A stretch of 64,000 nucleotides of DNA from Alkalimonas cellulosilytica. Lineage in GTDB: Bacteria; Pseudomonadota; Gammaproteobacteria; Enterobacterales; Alteromonadaceae. The stretch covers positions 1 through 64,000 of the forward strand of contig NZ_JAUHLI010000009.1 in the NCBI RefSeq assembly GCF_036325985.1, read 5' to 3'. Of this stretch, positions 8,782-16,953 are shown in pieces. The translations under genes were made by a program, and so were the position numbers. The notes under the pieces are model-generated. The model was not told the DNA's origin. It saw only the letters and a list, made by a program, of their open reading frames with translations, and did no database searches. Within the stretch, counting starts at the first letter, position 1; each line of letters opens with the position of its first letter.

Positions 8782-9558
8782 TTATGGTGTGGATGGGCTC
8801 GCTGGTAATGCATGGAAATAGCGATGCACCAGATCATCGGCCACCATGGTCTCTATTGCTTCAGTCAGACGTGCTTTGGCATCAGCATTGGGGCTGGCCT
8901 TGGATAACCCCAGATGCACAAAGCGCGGCTCACTCAACTGGAAGGAGAAGCTGGCTGTTTTGAATTGCCCATGGTACCGCGGATTACTCTGAATACGATT
9001 GCGTGAACTTTGCACCGGGGCTAATAAGGCATCAGCCCGGTTGAGCAGCAGCATATTGAGCCCAGCCTCCAGTGAGTCCACTTCAATCGTTGGTTGGTGA
9101 CGAGCCACGCTATTCAGGACATCGGCATTATAGGTGTAGCCGCGGATCACCATCAGATTCAGATGACTTAACTCGGCGACTGACCAGATATCTGTGCTGT
9201 CCTGACGCAGGAGCACCACTTCAGGCCGGGCATGATCATAAGGGAGCAGATGCATGTACTGCTCGCGCTCCGGGCTGGCGTTCAGGCTGGTCATGACATC
9301 AGTTTTGCCCTGCTCCATCATACGCAGACAACGGGCGAAGGGTGTATTGGGACTAAAGCGCAGCTGCACACCGGCGCGCCTGGCTAATTCCTGCATAAAG
9401 TCAACAGTTGGACCATAGGGAGCTCCTTGCTCCGGGTAGTGATGACGATTGGGGAAGTCATCCAGGCACCACTCCAGCTCTATGGGTTCTGCTGCCTGTG
9501 GCTGAATTGGCAGCAAACAGCCGAGCAATAAAGCGAAAGTGGTGCGAGTTAGAGGCAT
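8782..9558 (-). CDS. Periplasmic solute-binding protein, family 3 (orphan)
   Basis: 258 aa with a signal peptide (MPLTRTTFALLLGCLLPIQPQA). The mature part has the type-II periplasmic binding fold of amino-acid binding proteins: GPTVDFMQELARRAGV, a TDVMTSL strand, and a C-terminal KARLTEAIETMVADD segment. No permease or ATPase gene lies beside it, so it may act as a sensor, partner a distant transporter, or have another periplasmic role. It is inserted between ridA (45 bp upstream) and recG (77 bp downstream) in an otherwise conserved operon. The ligand is unknown. Confidence 0.8.
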   Translation of the reverse strand: MPLTRTTFALLLGCLLPIQPQAAEPIELEWCLDDFPNRHHYPEQGAPYGPTVDFMQELARRAGVQLRFSPNTPFARCLRMMEQGKTDVMTSLNASPEREQYMHLLPYDHARPEVVLLRQDSTDIWSVAELSHLNLMVIRGYTYNADVLNSVARHQPTIEVDSLEAGLNMLLLNRADALLAPVQSSRNRIQSNPRYHGQFKTASFSFQLSEPRFVHLGLSKASPNADAKARLTEAIETMVADDLVHRYFHALPASPSTP

Positions 9559-9603
9559 CCTGGGCGTACCTTTGCTGACTTTAGCATCAGAGCTGTTTGC
9601 TGC

Positions 9604-9996
9604 TTAGTAGGTGGAAGGTACTTCCATCACGCCATCAATTTCAATTTGGGCACCACGCGGCAGGGCACTGACCTGAACGGCGGCTCTGGCCGGGTAGGGC
9701 TCATTAAAATACTGGCTCATAATGGTGTTCACGGTCGCAAATTGACTTAAATCGATCAGAAATATATTCACCTTCACCATATCATTCAGGCAGCCTCCGG
9801 CGGCATCGCAGACAGCTTGCAGGTTTTTAAATACCTGATGGGTTTGCTCGCTGAAACCTTCAGAGACCATCTCCATGCTGGTTGGAACCAATGGGATCTG
9901 ACCTGATAAATAGACGGTGGTACCAATTTTCACGGCCTGGCTGTAAGTACCAATGGCTGCCGGAGCGGCATCGGTACGGATAATAACTTTGGACAT
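9604..9996 (-). CDS. ridA: RidA enamine/imine deaminase
   Basis: A YjgF/YER057c/UK114-family protein that hydrolyses reactive 2-aminoacrylate and related enamines made by PLP enzymes. At 130 aa it has a typical length. The conserved GTYSQAVKIG, YLSGQIPL and YPARAAVQVSALPRGAQIE segments are all present, including the catalytic Arg in PARAAV. ATG 9996 is chosen because GAAGGAAG lies 6 nt upstream, inside the end of spoT; the longer frame lacks support. It starts 1 nt after the spoT stop codon, so the two are probably translated from one message. The spoT-ridA pairing also occurs in Pseudomonas-type genomes. Confidence 0.95.
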   Translation of the reverse strand: MSKVIIRTDAAPAAIGTYSQAVKIGTTVYLSGQIPLVPTSMEMVSEGFSEQTHQVFKNLQAVCDAAGGCLNDMVKVNIFLIDLSQFATVNTIMSQYFNEPYPARAAVQVSALPRGAQIEIDGVMEVPSTY

Positions 9997-9997
9997 C

Positions 9998-12115
9998 TTA
10001 CTTCCTTCTGTAAATTTTCTGCACATCTGGCATCACGCGGATTTTCCGCATTACATTGGCCAGATGCACCCGGTCGCGTACCGACAGGGTAATGTTAATG
10101 ATGTACTCACCGGTATCTCGATCATCGGTCGCCAAGTCCTGAATATTGGAGTCCTGCGAGGCGATCAGGGCGGTCAGTTTCGCCAGGACGCCCTGACGAT
10201 TGATAATGTAAACCCGGATATCGCAAAGGAAGTGCTTATCCTGGGTTTGATCCCAGCGCACCGGGAAGTACTTGGCTGGATCTTTTTCCCACCCTTTGAT
10301 ATTCCGGCAATCGCTGCGATGCACATTCAGGCCTTTACCGGGTGAAGCATTGGCAACGATGGGATCGCCTGGAATGGGGCGACAGCATTTGGCAAAGGTT
10401 AGCAGCATGCCTTCTGAGCCGACAATCACAGCTTTACTGTGGCTTTGCTCCTGCGTTGGAACTGCATCATCTGGCGTATCGAAGTCACCCAGCAAACGCC
10501 GGGCAATGGCGATGGGCAGCTGGTTGCCAAGGCCAATTTCTACCGCCAGTTCGTCCATTGATTTTTGCCGGGCACTTTGCAGTACCTGTTCTACACGATC
10601 GGGCGCGATATCTGCCAGCTTGACATCACCCAGAGCTGAGTTCAGTAAGCGATAGCCCAGACCGGTTGCTTCGCTAAGCTGTTGTTTCTTCAGGTAGTTT
10701 CTGATTCCCAAGATGGCGCGGCTGGTCACCACATAGTTGAGCCAGTTGGCATTGGGTTTACCGCCCGGGCTGGTGATGATTTCCACCGTCTGGCCGGTTT
10801 CCAGCGGCCGGCTTAAGGGGTAAGGCTTGCGATCGATTCGGGCACCGACACAGCGATTGCCGACATCGGTATGCACGGCATAGGCAAAGTCGACCGCAGT
10901 GGCATCAATCGGCAGCTCGATAATACGTCCTTTGGGGGTAAACACATAGAGTTCGTCCGGGTACAGCTCGGATTTGACGTTTTCAACAAATTCATGGGTG
11001 GAGCCCGCACTTTGCTGCAGCTCCAACAGGCTTTGCATCCAGCGCCGGGCCCGGATTTGTGCGGTGGTGCCGCTGTGCTCACTGCCGGCTTTGTACATCC
11101 AGTGGGCTGCTATGCCCTTATCGGCCATTTCATCCATCTCGGAGGTGCGGATCTGGATTTCGACCGGAATGCCGTGCGGGCCAATTAACGAGGTATGCAG
11201 TGATTGATAGCCATTTTGCTTTGGAATGGCGATGTAGTCTTTAAAACGAATTTCAATCGGCTTATACAGATTGTGCACCACGCCCAAGGTGCGGTAGCAG
11301 TTGTCGATGCTCTGTACGATCACCCTAAAGGCATAAATGTCCATTACATCGTTGAACATCCGCTCTTTGTTTTTCATCTTTTGGTAGATGCTGTACAGAT
11401 GCTTTTCACGGCCTGAGACTTCGGCTTCAATGCCGGCATCGGCAATACGGCTGCTGATTTCGCCTTTGACCTTTTCCAGCAATTCACGGCGGTGGCCTCG
11501 GGCCTGCTGCACTGCCGATTGCAGCGCGCGGTAGCGCATTGGGTATAAGGCCTTGAACCCGGAGTCTTCCAGTTCATTTTTGATGTTGTGAATGCCCAAA
11601 CGGTTGGCAATGGGGGCATAGAGTTCCAGCGTTTCGCGGGCGATGCGACGACGCTTTTCCGGGCGCAGGGCACCGATGGTGCGCATATTGTGGGTGCGGT
11701 CGGCCAGCTTAATCAGGATCACCCGGATATCCTGCGTCATGGCCATAAACATTTTTTGCAGGTTGGTAACTTCAAATTCCTGATAGTCTTTGAACTTCAC
11801 CTTATCCAGCTTACTGACACCCTGCACCAGCTCGGCCACGGTATTACCAAAGCGCTCGGCCAGATCCTCTTTACTGAAGGGGGTGTCTTCAATCACATCA
11901 TGCAGCAAGGCGGCCATCAGGGTTTCATGATCCATCCGCATATCAGCGAGGATACTGGTAACGGCTACCGGATGCGTAATGTAAGGTTCGCCGCTGGAGC
12001 GCATTTGCGGGGCATGCGCCTCTCTGGCCAGCAAGTAAGCTTGCTGGATCTGCGCCACCTGGTCGGCGGGCAAGTACGCTTGAATTTGCTGCTTTAAACC
12101 TTCAAACAGATACAC
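9998..12115 (-). CDS. spoT: Bifunctional (p)ppGpp synthetase/hydrolase SpoT
   Basis: The stringent-response enzyme that hydrolyses and weakly makes (p)ppGpp. Domains in order: HD hydrolase with HDVIEDTP (about residues 70-77), synthetase domain with GREKHLYSIYQKMK and EIQIRT, TGS domain (about 385-445), zinc-finger-like region, and C-terminal ACT (LTALIASQDSNIQDL). The intact HD motif separates it from RelA. Start: GTG 12115 has GGGAGGT immediately upstream and gives the N-terminus VYLFEGLKQQIQAYLP, close to E. coli SpoT; a TTG 12 bp earlier overlaps that ribosome binding site and is unlikely. The result is 705 aa. Confidence 0.97.
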   Translation of the reverse strand: MYLFEGLKQQIQAYLPADQVAQIQQAYLLAREAHAPQMRSSGEPYITHPVAVTSILADMRMDHETLMAALLHDVIEDTPFSKEDLAERFGNTVAELVQGVSKLDKVKFKDYQEFEVTNLQKMFMAMTQDIRVILIKLADRTHNMRTIGALRPEKRRRIARETLELYAPIANRLGIHNIKNELEDSGFKALYPMRYRALQSAVQQARGHRRELLEKVKGEISSRIADAGIEAEVSGREKHLYSIYQKMKNKERMFNDVMDIYAFRVIVQSIDNCYRTLGVVHNLYKPIEIRFKDYIAIPKQNGYQSLHTSLIGPHGIPVEIQIRTSEMDEMADKGIAAHWMYKAGSEHSGTTAQIRARRWMQSLLELQQSAGSTHEFVENVKSELYPDELYVFTPKGRIIELPIDATAVDFAYAVHTDVGNRCVGARIDRKPYPLSRPLETGQTVEIITSPGGKPNANWLNYVVTSRAILGIRNYLKKQQLSEATGLGYRLLNSALGDVKLADIAPDRVEQVLQSARQKSMDELAVEIGLGNQLPIAIARRLLGDFDTPDDAVPTQEQSHSKAVIVGSEGMLLTFAKCCRPIPGDPIVANASPGKGLNVHRSDCRNIKGWEKDPAKYFPVRWDQTQDKHFLCDIRVYIINRQGVLAKLTALIASQDSNIQDLATDDRDTGEYIINITLSVRDRVHLANVMRKIRVMPDVQKIYRRK

Positions 12116-12242
12116 CTGACCTCCCAAACGGCATCAGCGACAGACTAAAATGATGCTTGTCTTCGTATTTATATCAGAATCGGGCGGTGTTGAGTAGGTT
12201 GCCAGCAGCAAAAACGCCGCTGGCGGGCAAGAAAAGAGGGTT

Positions 12243-12518
12243 TTATTCGTCGCCGCCGATGATGGCTGCAACTGCGGCCATTTCAGTCGCTTCTTGCTGC
12301 ATTTGGTCCTGGCGCTGTTGCTGGTCCAGGATGGACTCTGTGATCAGGCCTTGTTCAATTTCACGCAGGGCAATGACAGTGGCTTTGTCATTTTCCCACT
12401 CTACCAGTGGATCTTTGCCTTCGACAGAGATTTGACGGGCACGGCGGGCTGCGACCAGGATCAGGTCAAAGCGGTTGCCAATTTTATCCACTGCATCTTC
12501 AACGGTTACGCGAGCCAT
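12243..12518 (-). CDS. rpoZ: RNA polymerase omega subunit
   Basis: A 91-aa small subunit that assists RNA polymerase assembly and, in gammaproteobacteria, forms part of a ppGpp site. It starts MARVTVEDAVDKIGNRFDL and carries the AARRARQ and IALREIEQG segments typical of omega. It lies 45 bp downstream of gmk and about 127 bp upstream of spoT, the usual gmk-rpoZ-spoT order. Confidence 0.97.
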   Translation of the reverse strand: MARVTVEDAVDKIGNRFDLILVAARRARQISVEGKDPLVEWENDKATVIALREIEQGLITESILDQQQRQDQMQQEATEMAAVAAIIGGDE

Positions 12519-12563
12519 TCGCTACTCCAAGTCAACAAGTTGTGCAAGACCCGCTAGTATACG

Positions 12564-13196
12564 CTAATCCGCTGACTTCGCCAACAGTTGATCCAGCAGA
12601 TCCTGTTGCCGCTGTTGTTGGCGGATGAGGCGGTTGCGCTGACACAGCACGATGGAGCGCAGCTCCAGCAAAGCTTGCTGAAAATCATCATTCACAATCA
12701 GATAGTCGTATTCATCGGCATGGCTCATTTCATCCTGCGCCTTGCTCATCCGTCCGGCAATAATGTCGGCACTGTCCTGGCCACGACTTTGCAGTCGCTG
12801 CTGGAGCACATCCAGGCTGGGGGGCAAAATAAAGATGCCAATGGCATCAGGTAGTTGCTGACGAATTTGGCGGGCTCCCTGCCAGTCAATATCCAGAAAT
12901 ACATCGATACCCTGCTGCAGGGTGTGTTCCAGCGTGGTGCGGGAGGTACCGTAGTAATTGCCAAATACCTCGGCCCACTCCAGAAACTCACCAGCTTCAA
13001 TACGGGCTTTAAAATCATCTACTTTGACGAAGTGATAATGCACACCGTTTTGCTCACCAGGGCGTGGTGCACGGGTGGTGTGCGAAACGCTGACCTGCAT
13101 ATCGGCATGCTGCGCCAACAGCGCCTGGATCAGGCTGGATTTACCAGCCCCGCTCGGGGCCGATACAATGAATAAGTTTCCGGAAACTTGTGCCAT
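12564..13196 (-). CDS. gmk: Guanylate kinase
   Basis: Phosphorylates GMP to GDP. The P-loop SAPSGAGKSS is near residue 10, followed by the GMP-binding SHTTRAPRPGE and the GNYYGTS segment. Two adjacent ATGs exist (13199 and 13196). The second is preferred because AGGA lies 7 nt upstream and the protein then begins MAQ as in E. coli, giving 210 aa. The longer frame to 13265 has no ribosome binding site. It is the first gene of the gmk-rpoZ-spoT-ridA block. Confidence 0.97.
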   Translation of the reverse strand: MAQVSGNLFIVSAPSGAGKSSLIQALLAQHADMQVSVSHTTRAPRPGEQNGVHYHFVKVDDFKARIEAGEFLEWAEVFGNYYGTSRTTLEHTLQQGIDVFLDIDWQGARQIRQQLPDAIGIFILPPSLDVLQQRLQSRGQDSADIIAGRMSKAQDEMSHADEYDYLIVNDDFQQALLELRSIVLCQRNRLIRQQQRQQDLLDQLLAKSAD

Positions 13197-13284
13197 CATG
13201 TTGTCCTGAGGCCATAAAAGCGTAATTTTACGTTGCCAAAGCGCTGGCTGCAAATACCGCGACAAATACCGCGAATAAGAGCCG

Positions 13285-13770
13285 CTACTTTTTGGCTGGT
13301 TTGGCTTTGACCGATAGCGTCAGGGTAAAAGTGGCCATCGGCTCATCCCCATGCAGGCTGGGGCAAGTCACGATCACCGACACAGGGCGGTTGATGCGCT
13401 CACCGCTGGCCAGGGATTCATCAATCATCTGGTCAATCACATCGCCATCGTGGCTGGTAAAATGCACTTTGGCTTCAGGGCGCTTTAAAAAGCTGCCCTG
13501 CACATCTTTAAAAGCAAAATTGGCATTCACGCCGCGGGCTTTGGCTTTGCTAAAGACCAAAAAAGCCCCCGCCAAATCCGCGCCAATGGCCAGGGCCCCG
13601 AAGTAAATGCTGCCCAAATGGTTTTTGGTGCGCCAGGTGTGCGGCATGGTGACTTCCAGCGTTTTGCTGTTCATCCGCACAATTTTCGGCGAGCAAAAAC
13701 CAATCAGCGGAATGTATCGCCAGGCAAAGAATTTCAAGCCCCAGTTGGCTTTACGAAGGGAAATGGCCAT
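13285..13770 (-). CDS. DUF4442 hotdog-fold protein
   Basis: A 161-aa protein of the DUF4442 family, a hotdog-like thioesterase relative of unproven function. Family features include RTKNHLGSIYFGALAIGADLA in the helix region and a DVQGSFLKRPEAKVHF strand. The start is ATG 13770 with GGAG 9 nt upstream; the open frame to 13827 is not needed. It stands alone on the minus strand between gmk and yicC, with two strong stem-loops upstream of it. A role in acyl-thioester metabolism is only a fold-based guess. Confidence 0.75.
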   Translation of the reverse strand: MAISLRKANWGLKFFAWRYIPLIGFCSPKIVRMNSKTLEVTMPHTWRTKNHLGSIYFGALAIGADLAGAFLVFSKAKARGVNANFAFKDVQGSFLKRPEAKVHFTSHDGDVIDQMIDESLASGERINRPVSVIVTCPSLHGDEPMATFTLTLSVKAKPAKK

Positions 13771-13871
13771 CTTGCAACTCCATAAAATGTATCGGGCCAG
13801 CTTATACTGGTCAGACCATGAAGGCAAGGGTGTTGCGGGTGACCAGGCCGCAAGGCTTTATCCTTGATGGT

Positions 13872-13947
13872 GGGCTGATCGCAAAAGTCAGCCCGAGAGC
13901 AGCTTGATTTTGTGTTATGAGGCGAATAGTAAGGATATTCGCCTCAT
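13872..13947. other. Pair of strong stem-loops between yicC and the DUF4442 gene
   Basis: Hairpin 1 has GGGCTGA (13872-13878) pairing perfectly with TCAGCCC (13888-13894). Hairpin 2 has ATGAGGCGAATA (13917-13928) pairing perfectly over 12 bp with TATTCGCCTCAT (13936-13947), loop GTAAGGA. Neither is followed by a T-run on either strand. They lie in the ~237-bp gap downstream of yicC and upstream of the DUF4442 gene. Possible roles are RNA processing, a 3'-end stabiliser or a transcription-factor palindrome; the sequence does not decide. Confidence 0.55.
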
Positions 13948-14007
13948 GGTGTGAGCAGAATAGAGGGGGATACACCTCATTGAAGTACAAGCTGCTAATT
14001 AAAGGTA

Positions 14008-14868
14008 CTATTCAATATTCTGGATCTGTTCCCGCATCTGCTCAATCAATACCTTAAGCTCCACCGCTGCATTGGTGATCTCGGTGCTGATGGATTTGGA
14101 CGACAGAGTGTTGGCCTCGCGGTTGAACTCCTGCATCATAAAATCCAAACGCCGGCCGCAGGCGCCGCCTTTTTTTAAGGTATGGCGGCTTTCTTTGATG
14201 TGGGCATCCAGCCTGTCCAGCTCTTCGGCCACATCGGATTTTTGTGCTAAAAAGGCCATTTCCTGCTCCAGCCGGCTTTGATCCAGCTCGCTCTGAATCT
14301 CTTTTAACCGGTTGGTGATGCGATCGCGCTGCCACTGCATGGCAACGGGTAAATGGGCACGCACGGTGGCGACGTGTTCGGTGATTTGGCTCAGGCGGCT
14401 TTCGATTAAATCGGCCATGGCTTTGCCTTCACGCGCCCGGCTGGCGATGAAGTCATTCAATGCCAGTTGGAAGCCTTCCAGCAAGTCGCTTTGCACCGCA
14501 TCCAGATCCGCCTGAGGGGTATCCATCACGCCCGGCCAGCGCAGTACGTCCATAATATTGAGCTGGGCGCCGTTGGCCTGGCTTTGCAGCGTATTGGCAT
14601 GGTTAATCAACTGGCTGGCCAGTTGCTGGTTGATTTGCAGCTCGGTGACGGCTTCGTTGATGCTGTAGCGCAAACTGACTTCAATTTTGCCGCGCTGCAG
14701 CTGCTGGCGCAGGGTTTCGCGCAATTTGGTTTCCAGGCTGCGGAACTGCTCTGGTAAGCGGAAAAATGTTTCCAGATAGCGCTGATTAACGGAGCGGATC
14801 TCCCACTGGGCATTGCCCCAGTCGGCCTGAATGTCGTGACGGGCAAAGGCGGTCATGCTGTGGATCAT
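14008..14868 (-). CDS. yicC: YicC-family endoribonuclease / RNase adaptor
   Basis: 286 aa, YicC/YloC family. The N-terminus MIHSMTAFARHDIQ and the SVNQRYLETFFRLPEQFRSLE segment match E. coli YicC closely. The C-terminal DUF1732 part has GRRLDFMMQEFNREANTLSSKS. E. coli YicC takes part in sRNA (RyhB) turnover, and relatives have endoribonuclease activity. The start is ATG 14868, chosen by alignment; the longer frame to 15000 would cross the rph promoter region. It is divergent from rph, as in E. coli. Confidence 0.93.
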   Translation of the reverse strand: MIHSMTAFARHDIQADWGNAQWEIRSVNQRYLETFFRLPEQFRSLETKLRETLRQQLQRGKIEVSLRYSINEAVTELQINQQLASQLINHANTLQSQANGAQLNIMDVLRWPGVMDTPQADLDAVQSDLLEGFQLALNDFIASRAREGKAMADLIESRLSQITEHVATVRAHLPVAMQWQRDRITNRLKEIQSELDQSRLEQEMAFLAQKSDVAEELDRLDAHIKESRHTLKKGGACGRRLDFMMQEFNREANTLSSKSISTEITNAAVELKVLIEQMREQIQNIE

Positions 14869-14986
14869 CGGGTGGCTTCCCAAATACGGTGAAAAACCCA
14901 GTATACCCGAATGCAGCGCAGCTGAACAATTGCCGGGCATTTGCTGCCAAAGGTGCTGCCTTAGGTGCAACTTGACTGGCATTCGG

Positions 14987-14992
14987 TATAAT
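14987..14992 (+). promoter_or_regulatory. Possible -10 element of rph-pyrE
   Basis: TATAAT 45 bp upstream of the rph start codon in the yicC/rph divergent region. No convincing -35 box lies at 16-18 bp upstream, so this is a weak call resting on the perfect -10 hexamer and position. Confidence 0.3.
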
Positions 14993-15036
14993 GACACCAC
15001 AACTTATCGACGATTACATCCATCAGGAGAGATGCC

Positions 15037-15750
15037 ATGCGTCCCAGCGGCCGAACCGCCAGTCAGATCCGCCCTTTAACCTTTACCCGCCAGTTTACCG
15101 CCCATGCCGAAGGCTCGGTGCTGGTGGAGTTTGGCCACACCAAGGTGATTTGCACCGCCAGTGTGGTGGAAGGAGTGCCGCGCTTTATGAAAGGCCAGGG
15201 CAAAGGGTGGGTGACGGCTGAGTATGGCATGTTGCCACGTGCAACCCATACCCGTAATGATCGCGAGGCAGCACGGGGTAAGCAAGGCGGCCGCACTATG
15301 GAAATTCAGCGGCTGATTGGCCGGGCCCTGCGCACAGCGGTCGATTTAAAGCTGCTGGGTGAGAATACCATTACCATCGACTGCGATGTGATCCAGGCCG
15401 ATGGCGGTACCCGCACGGCTTCAATTACCGGTGCTTGTGTCGCTCTGGTGGATGCGCTGAACTTTATGCGGGCTAAAGGCATCATTAAAACCAACCCACT
15501 GAAGTACATGGTGGCTGCGGTCTCGGTGGGGGTTTTTAAAGGCACTGCTGTAGCCGACCTGGATTACGACGAAGACTCCAACGCCGAAACCGATATGAAC
15601 GTGGTGATGACCGAAACCGGCAAAATTATTGAAGTGCAGGGCACGGCTGAAACCGAGCCATTTAGTTTTGATGAAATGCAGGAAATGATGGAGCTGGCGC
15701 GTCACGCCATTCGCGATATCGTTGATGAGCAAAAGCGGGTGCTGGCGTAA
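15037..15750 (+). CDS. rph: RNase PH
   Basis: A phosphorolytic 3'-5' exoribonuclease that trims tRNA 3' ends. 237 aa, the full-length form. The N-terminus MRPSGRTASQIRPLTFTR, the GWVTAEYGMLPRATHTR block and DCDVIQADGGTRTASITGA are diagnostic. CAGGAGAG lies 7 nt before the ATG. It is followed after 10 bp by pyrE, whose ribosome binding site starts at the rph stop codon, so the two form an operon. Confidence 0.98.
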   Translation: MRPSGRTASQIRPLTFTRQFTAHAEGSVLVEFGHTKVICTASVVEGVPRFMKGQGKGWVTAEYGMLPRATHTRNDREAARGKQGGRTMEIQRLIGRALRTAVDLKLLGENTITIDCDVIQADGGTRTASITGACVALVDALNFMRAKGIIKTNPLKYMVAAVSVGVFKGTAVADLDYDEDSNAETDMNVVMTETGKIIEVQGTAETEPFSFDEMQEMMELARHAIRDIVDEQKRVLA

Positions 15751-15760
15751 GGAGTTTGGG

Positions 15761-16405
15761 ATGAAAGACTTTCAGCGTGAGTTTATTGAATTTGCCCTGT
15801 CGCGTCAGGTGCTGAAGTTTGGCCAGTTTACCTTAAAGTCCGGCCGCATCAGCCCGTACTTTTTCAATGCCGGTTTGTTTAATACCGGCGGCGATCTGGC
15901 CAAGCTGGGCCGTTTTTACGCCGCGGCACTGCAGGACAGTGGCATTGAATTCGATCTGCTGTTTGGCCCGGCTTACAAAGGCATTCCGATTGCCACCACC
16001 ACAGCGGTGGCGCTGGCCGATCATTACCAGCGCGACCTGCCGTACTGCTTTAACCGCAAAGAAGCCAAAACCCATGGCGAAGGCGGCAGTCTGGTTGGCG
16101 CACCCTTGCAGGGCCGGGTGATGCTGGTAGACGATGTGATCACCGCCGGTACCGCCATTCGCGAGTCGATGCAGATCATCGCCTCCGCTGGCGCGACCTT
16201 AACGGGCGTGCTGATTGCGCTCGACCGGCAAGAGCGTGGCAAGGCTGAGCTGTCGGCGATTCAGGAAGTAGAGCGCGACTTTAGCACCCAGGTGATTTCC
16301 ATCATTAACTTGACGGATTTAATCAGTTACCTGGCCGATCAACCGCAAATGGCAGAGCATCTGGCAGCGGTGCAGGCCTATCGCGCTGAATACGGCGTGG
16401 TGTAA
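15761..16405 (+). CDS. pyrE: Orotate phosphoribosyltransferase
   Basis: Joins orotate to PRPP to make OMP in pyrimidine synthesis. 214 aa. Visible: MKDFQREFIEFAL start, YFFNAGLFNTG, FGPAYKGIPI, KEAKTHGEGG flexible loop and the PRPP motif VMLVDDVITAGTA. The ATG at 15761 has AAGGAG 7 nt upstream, overlapping the rph stop; the longer frame from 15722 is discarded. Expression is probably coupled to rph. I see no clear E. coli-type UTP-sensing attenuator in the 10-bp gap. Confidence 0.98.
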   Translation: MKDFQREFIEFALSRQVLKFGQFTLKSGRISPYFFNAGLFNTGGDLAKLGRFYAAALQDSGIEFDLLFGPAYKGIPIATTTAVALADHYQRDLPYCFNRKEAKTHGEGGSLVGAPLQGRVMLVDDVITAGTAIRESMQIIASAGATLTGVLIALDRQERGKAELSAIQEVERDFSTQVISIINLTDLISYLADQPQMAEHLAAVQAYRAEYGVV

Positions 16406-16442
16406 GCGGTTGTTTGCACTGTCATTCGGTGTTCATCTGGGC

Positions 16443-16474
16443 GCTGTAAGCTGAGTCCGATTAAGGCTTACAGC
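16443..16474. other. Inverted repeat downstream of pyrE
   Basis: GCTGTAAGC (16443-16451) pairs exactly with GCTTACAGC (16466-16474) around a 14-nt loop. It sits 38 bp after pyrE and 35 bp before dgkA. No T-run follows directly, although ACTTTTT occurs 16 bp further on. It could be a weak or factor-dependent terminator of rph-pyrE. Confidence 0.35.
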
Positions 16475-16508
16475 ACTGCGTCAGAGCAGACTTTTTCAAG
16501 GGAAAGCC

Positions 16509-16883
16509 ATGGAAAAACCAAATGGTCAGGGACTGGGCCGGGTGATCAAAGCGGCCAAATGCTCGATGCAGGGCTTTGCCGCCACCTGGCGCCATGAGGC
16601 GGCGTTTCGCCAGGAAGCCGTGCTGGCGATCCTGTCGGTACCCCTGGCAGCCTGGCTGGCGCAGAGCTTTTTGCAGTTTGTACTGCTGATAGGCGTCTGG
16701 TGTCTGGTGCTGATTGTCGAACTACTAAACTCGGCGATTGAAACCCTGACCGATCGGGTCAGCCTGGAGCGGCACGAGCTATCGGGCCGGGCCAAGGATA
16801 TGGGCTCGGCGGCGGTGTTTTTAAGCCTGGTATTGGTTGCTTTGGTGTGGGGTAGTGCGCTCTACAGCCGGTTTTGGGGCTGA
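16509..16883 (+). CDS. dgkA: Diacylglycerol kinase DgkA
   Basis: A small inner-membrane kinase that recycles diacylglycerol to phosphatidate. 124 aa with three hydrophobic helices. The active-site stretch ELLNSAIETLTDRV and SLERHELSGRAKDMGSAAVFL are nearly identical to the family pattern. It is in the same direction as pyrE but 103 bp away. In E. coli the gene between pyrE and dut is slmA; here dgkA fills that place. Confidence 0.96.
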   Translation: MEKPNGQGLGRVIKAAKCSMQGFAATWRHEAAFRQEAVLAILSVPLAAWLAQSFLQFVLLIGVWCLVLIVELLNSAIETLTDRVSLERHELSGRAKDMGSAAVFLSLVLVALVWGSALYSRFWG

Positions 16884-16920
16884 CACGAAGACCCAAAGCC
16901 GGCCTTCGTGTTCGTTCTAT
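16884..16920 (+). terminator. Likely terminator of dgkA
   Basis: CACGAAG (16884-16890) pairs with CTTCGTG (16904-16910), followed by T-rich TTCGTTCTATTT. It begins 1 nt after the dgkA stop and lies before the convergent dut stop, so it may serve dgkA. Confidence 0.5.
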
Positions 16921-16923
16921 TTA

Positions 16924-16953
16924 CTCGCTACGCCCTGACTAGCTACGCCCTGA
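16924..16953. repeat. 15-bp tandem duplication at the dut stop codon
   Basis: Bases 16924-16938 and 16939-16953 are adjacent 15-bp copies differing at one base, sharing GCTACGCCCTGA. The right copy encodes the last dut residues SGRS and the TAG stop. In the left copy that stop is GAG, followed by TAA, so readthrough would add only SGRSE. Confidence 0.7.

Noticed and set aside
12116..12127. TTG start of spoT at 12127
   Set aside because: The GGGAGGT between it and GTG 12115 is the ribosome binding site for the GTG, and the family N-terminus begins at the GTG.
14940..15036. Full sigma-70 promoter TTGACT/TATAAT upstream of rph
   Set aside because: The two hexamers (14972-14977 and 14987-14992) are only 9 bp apart, too close to work together; only the -10 box is reported, with low confidence.
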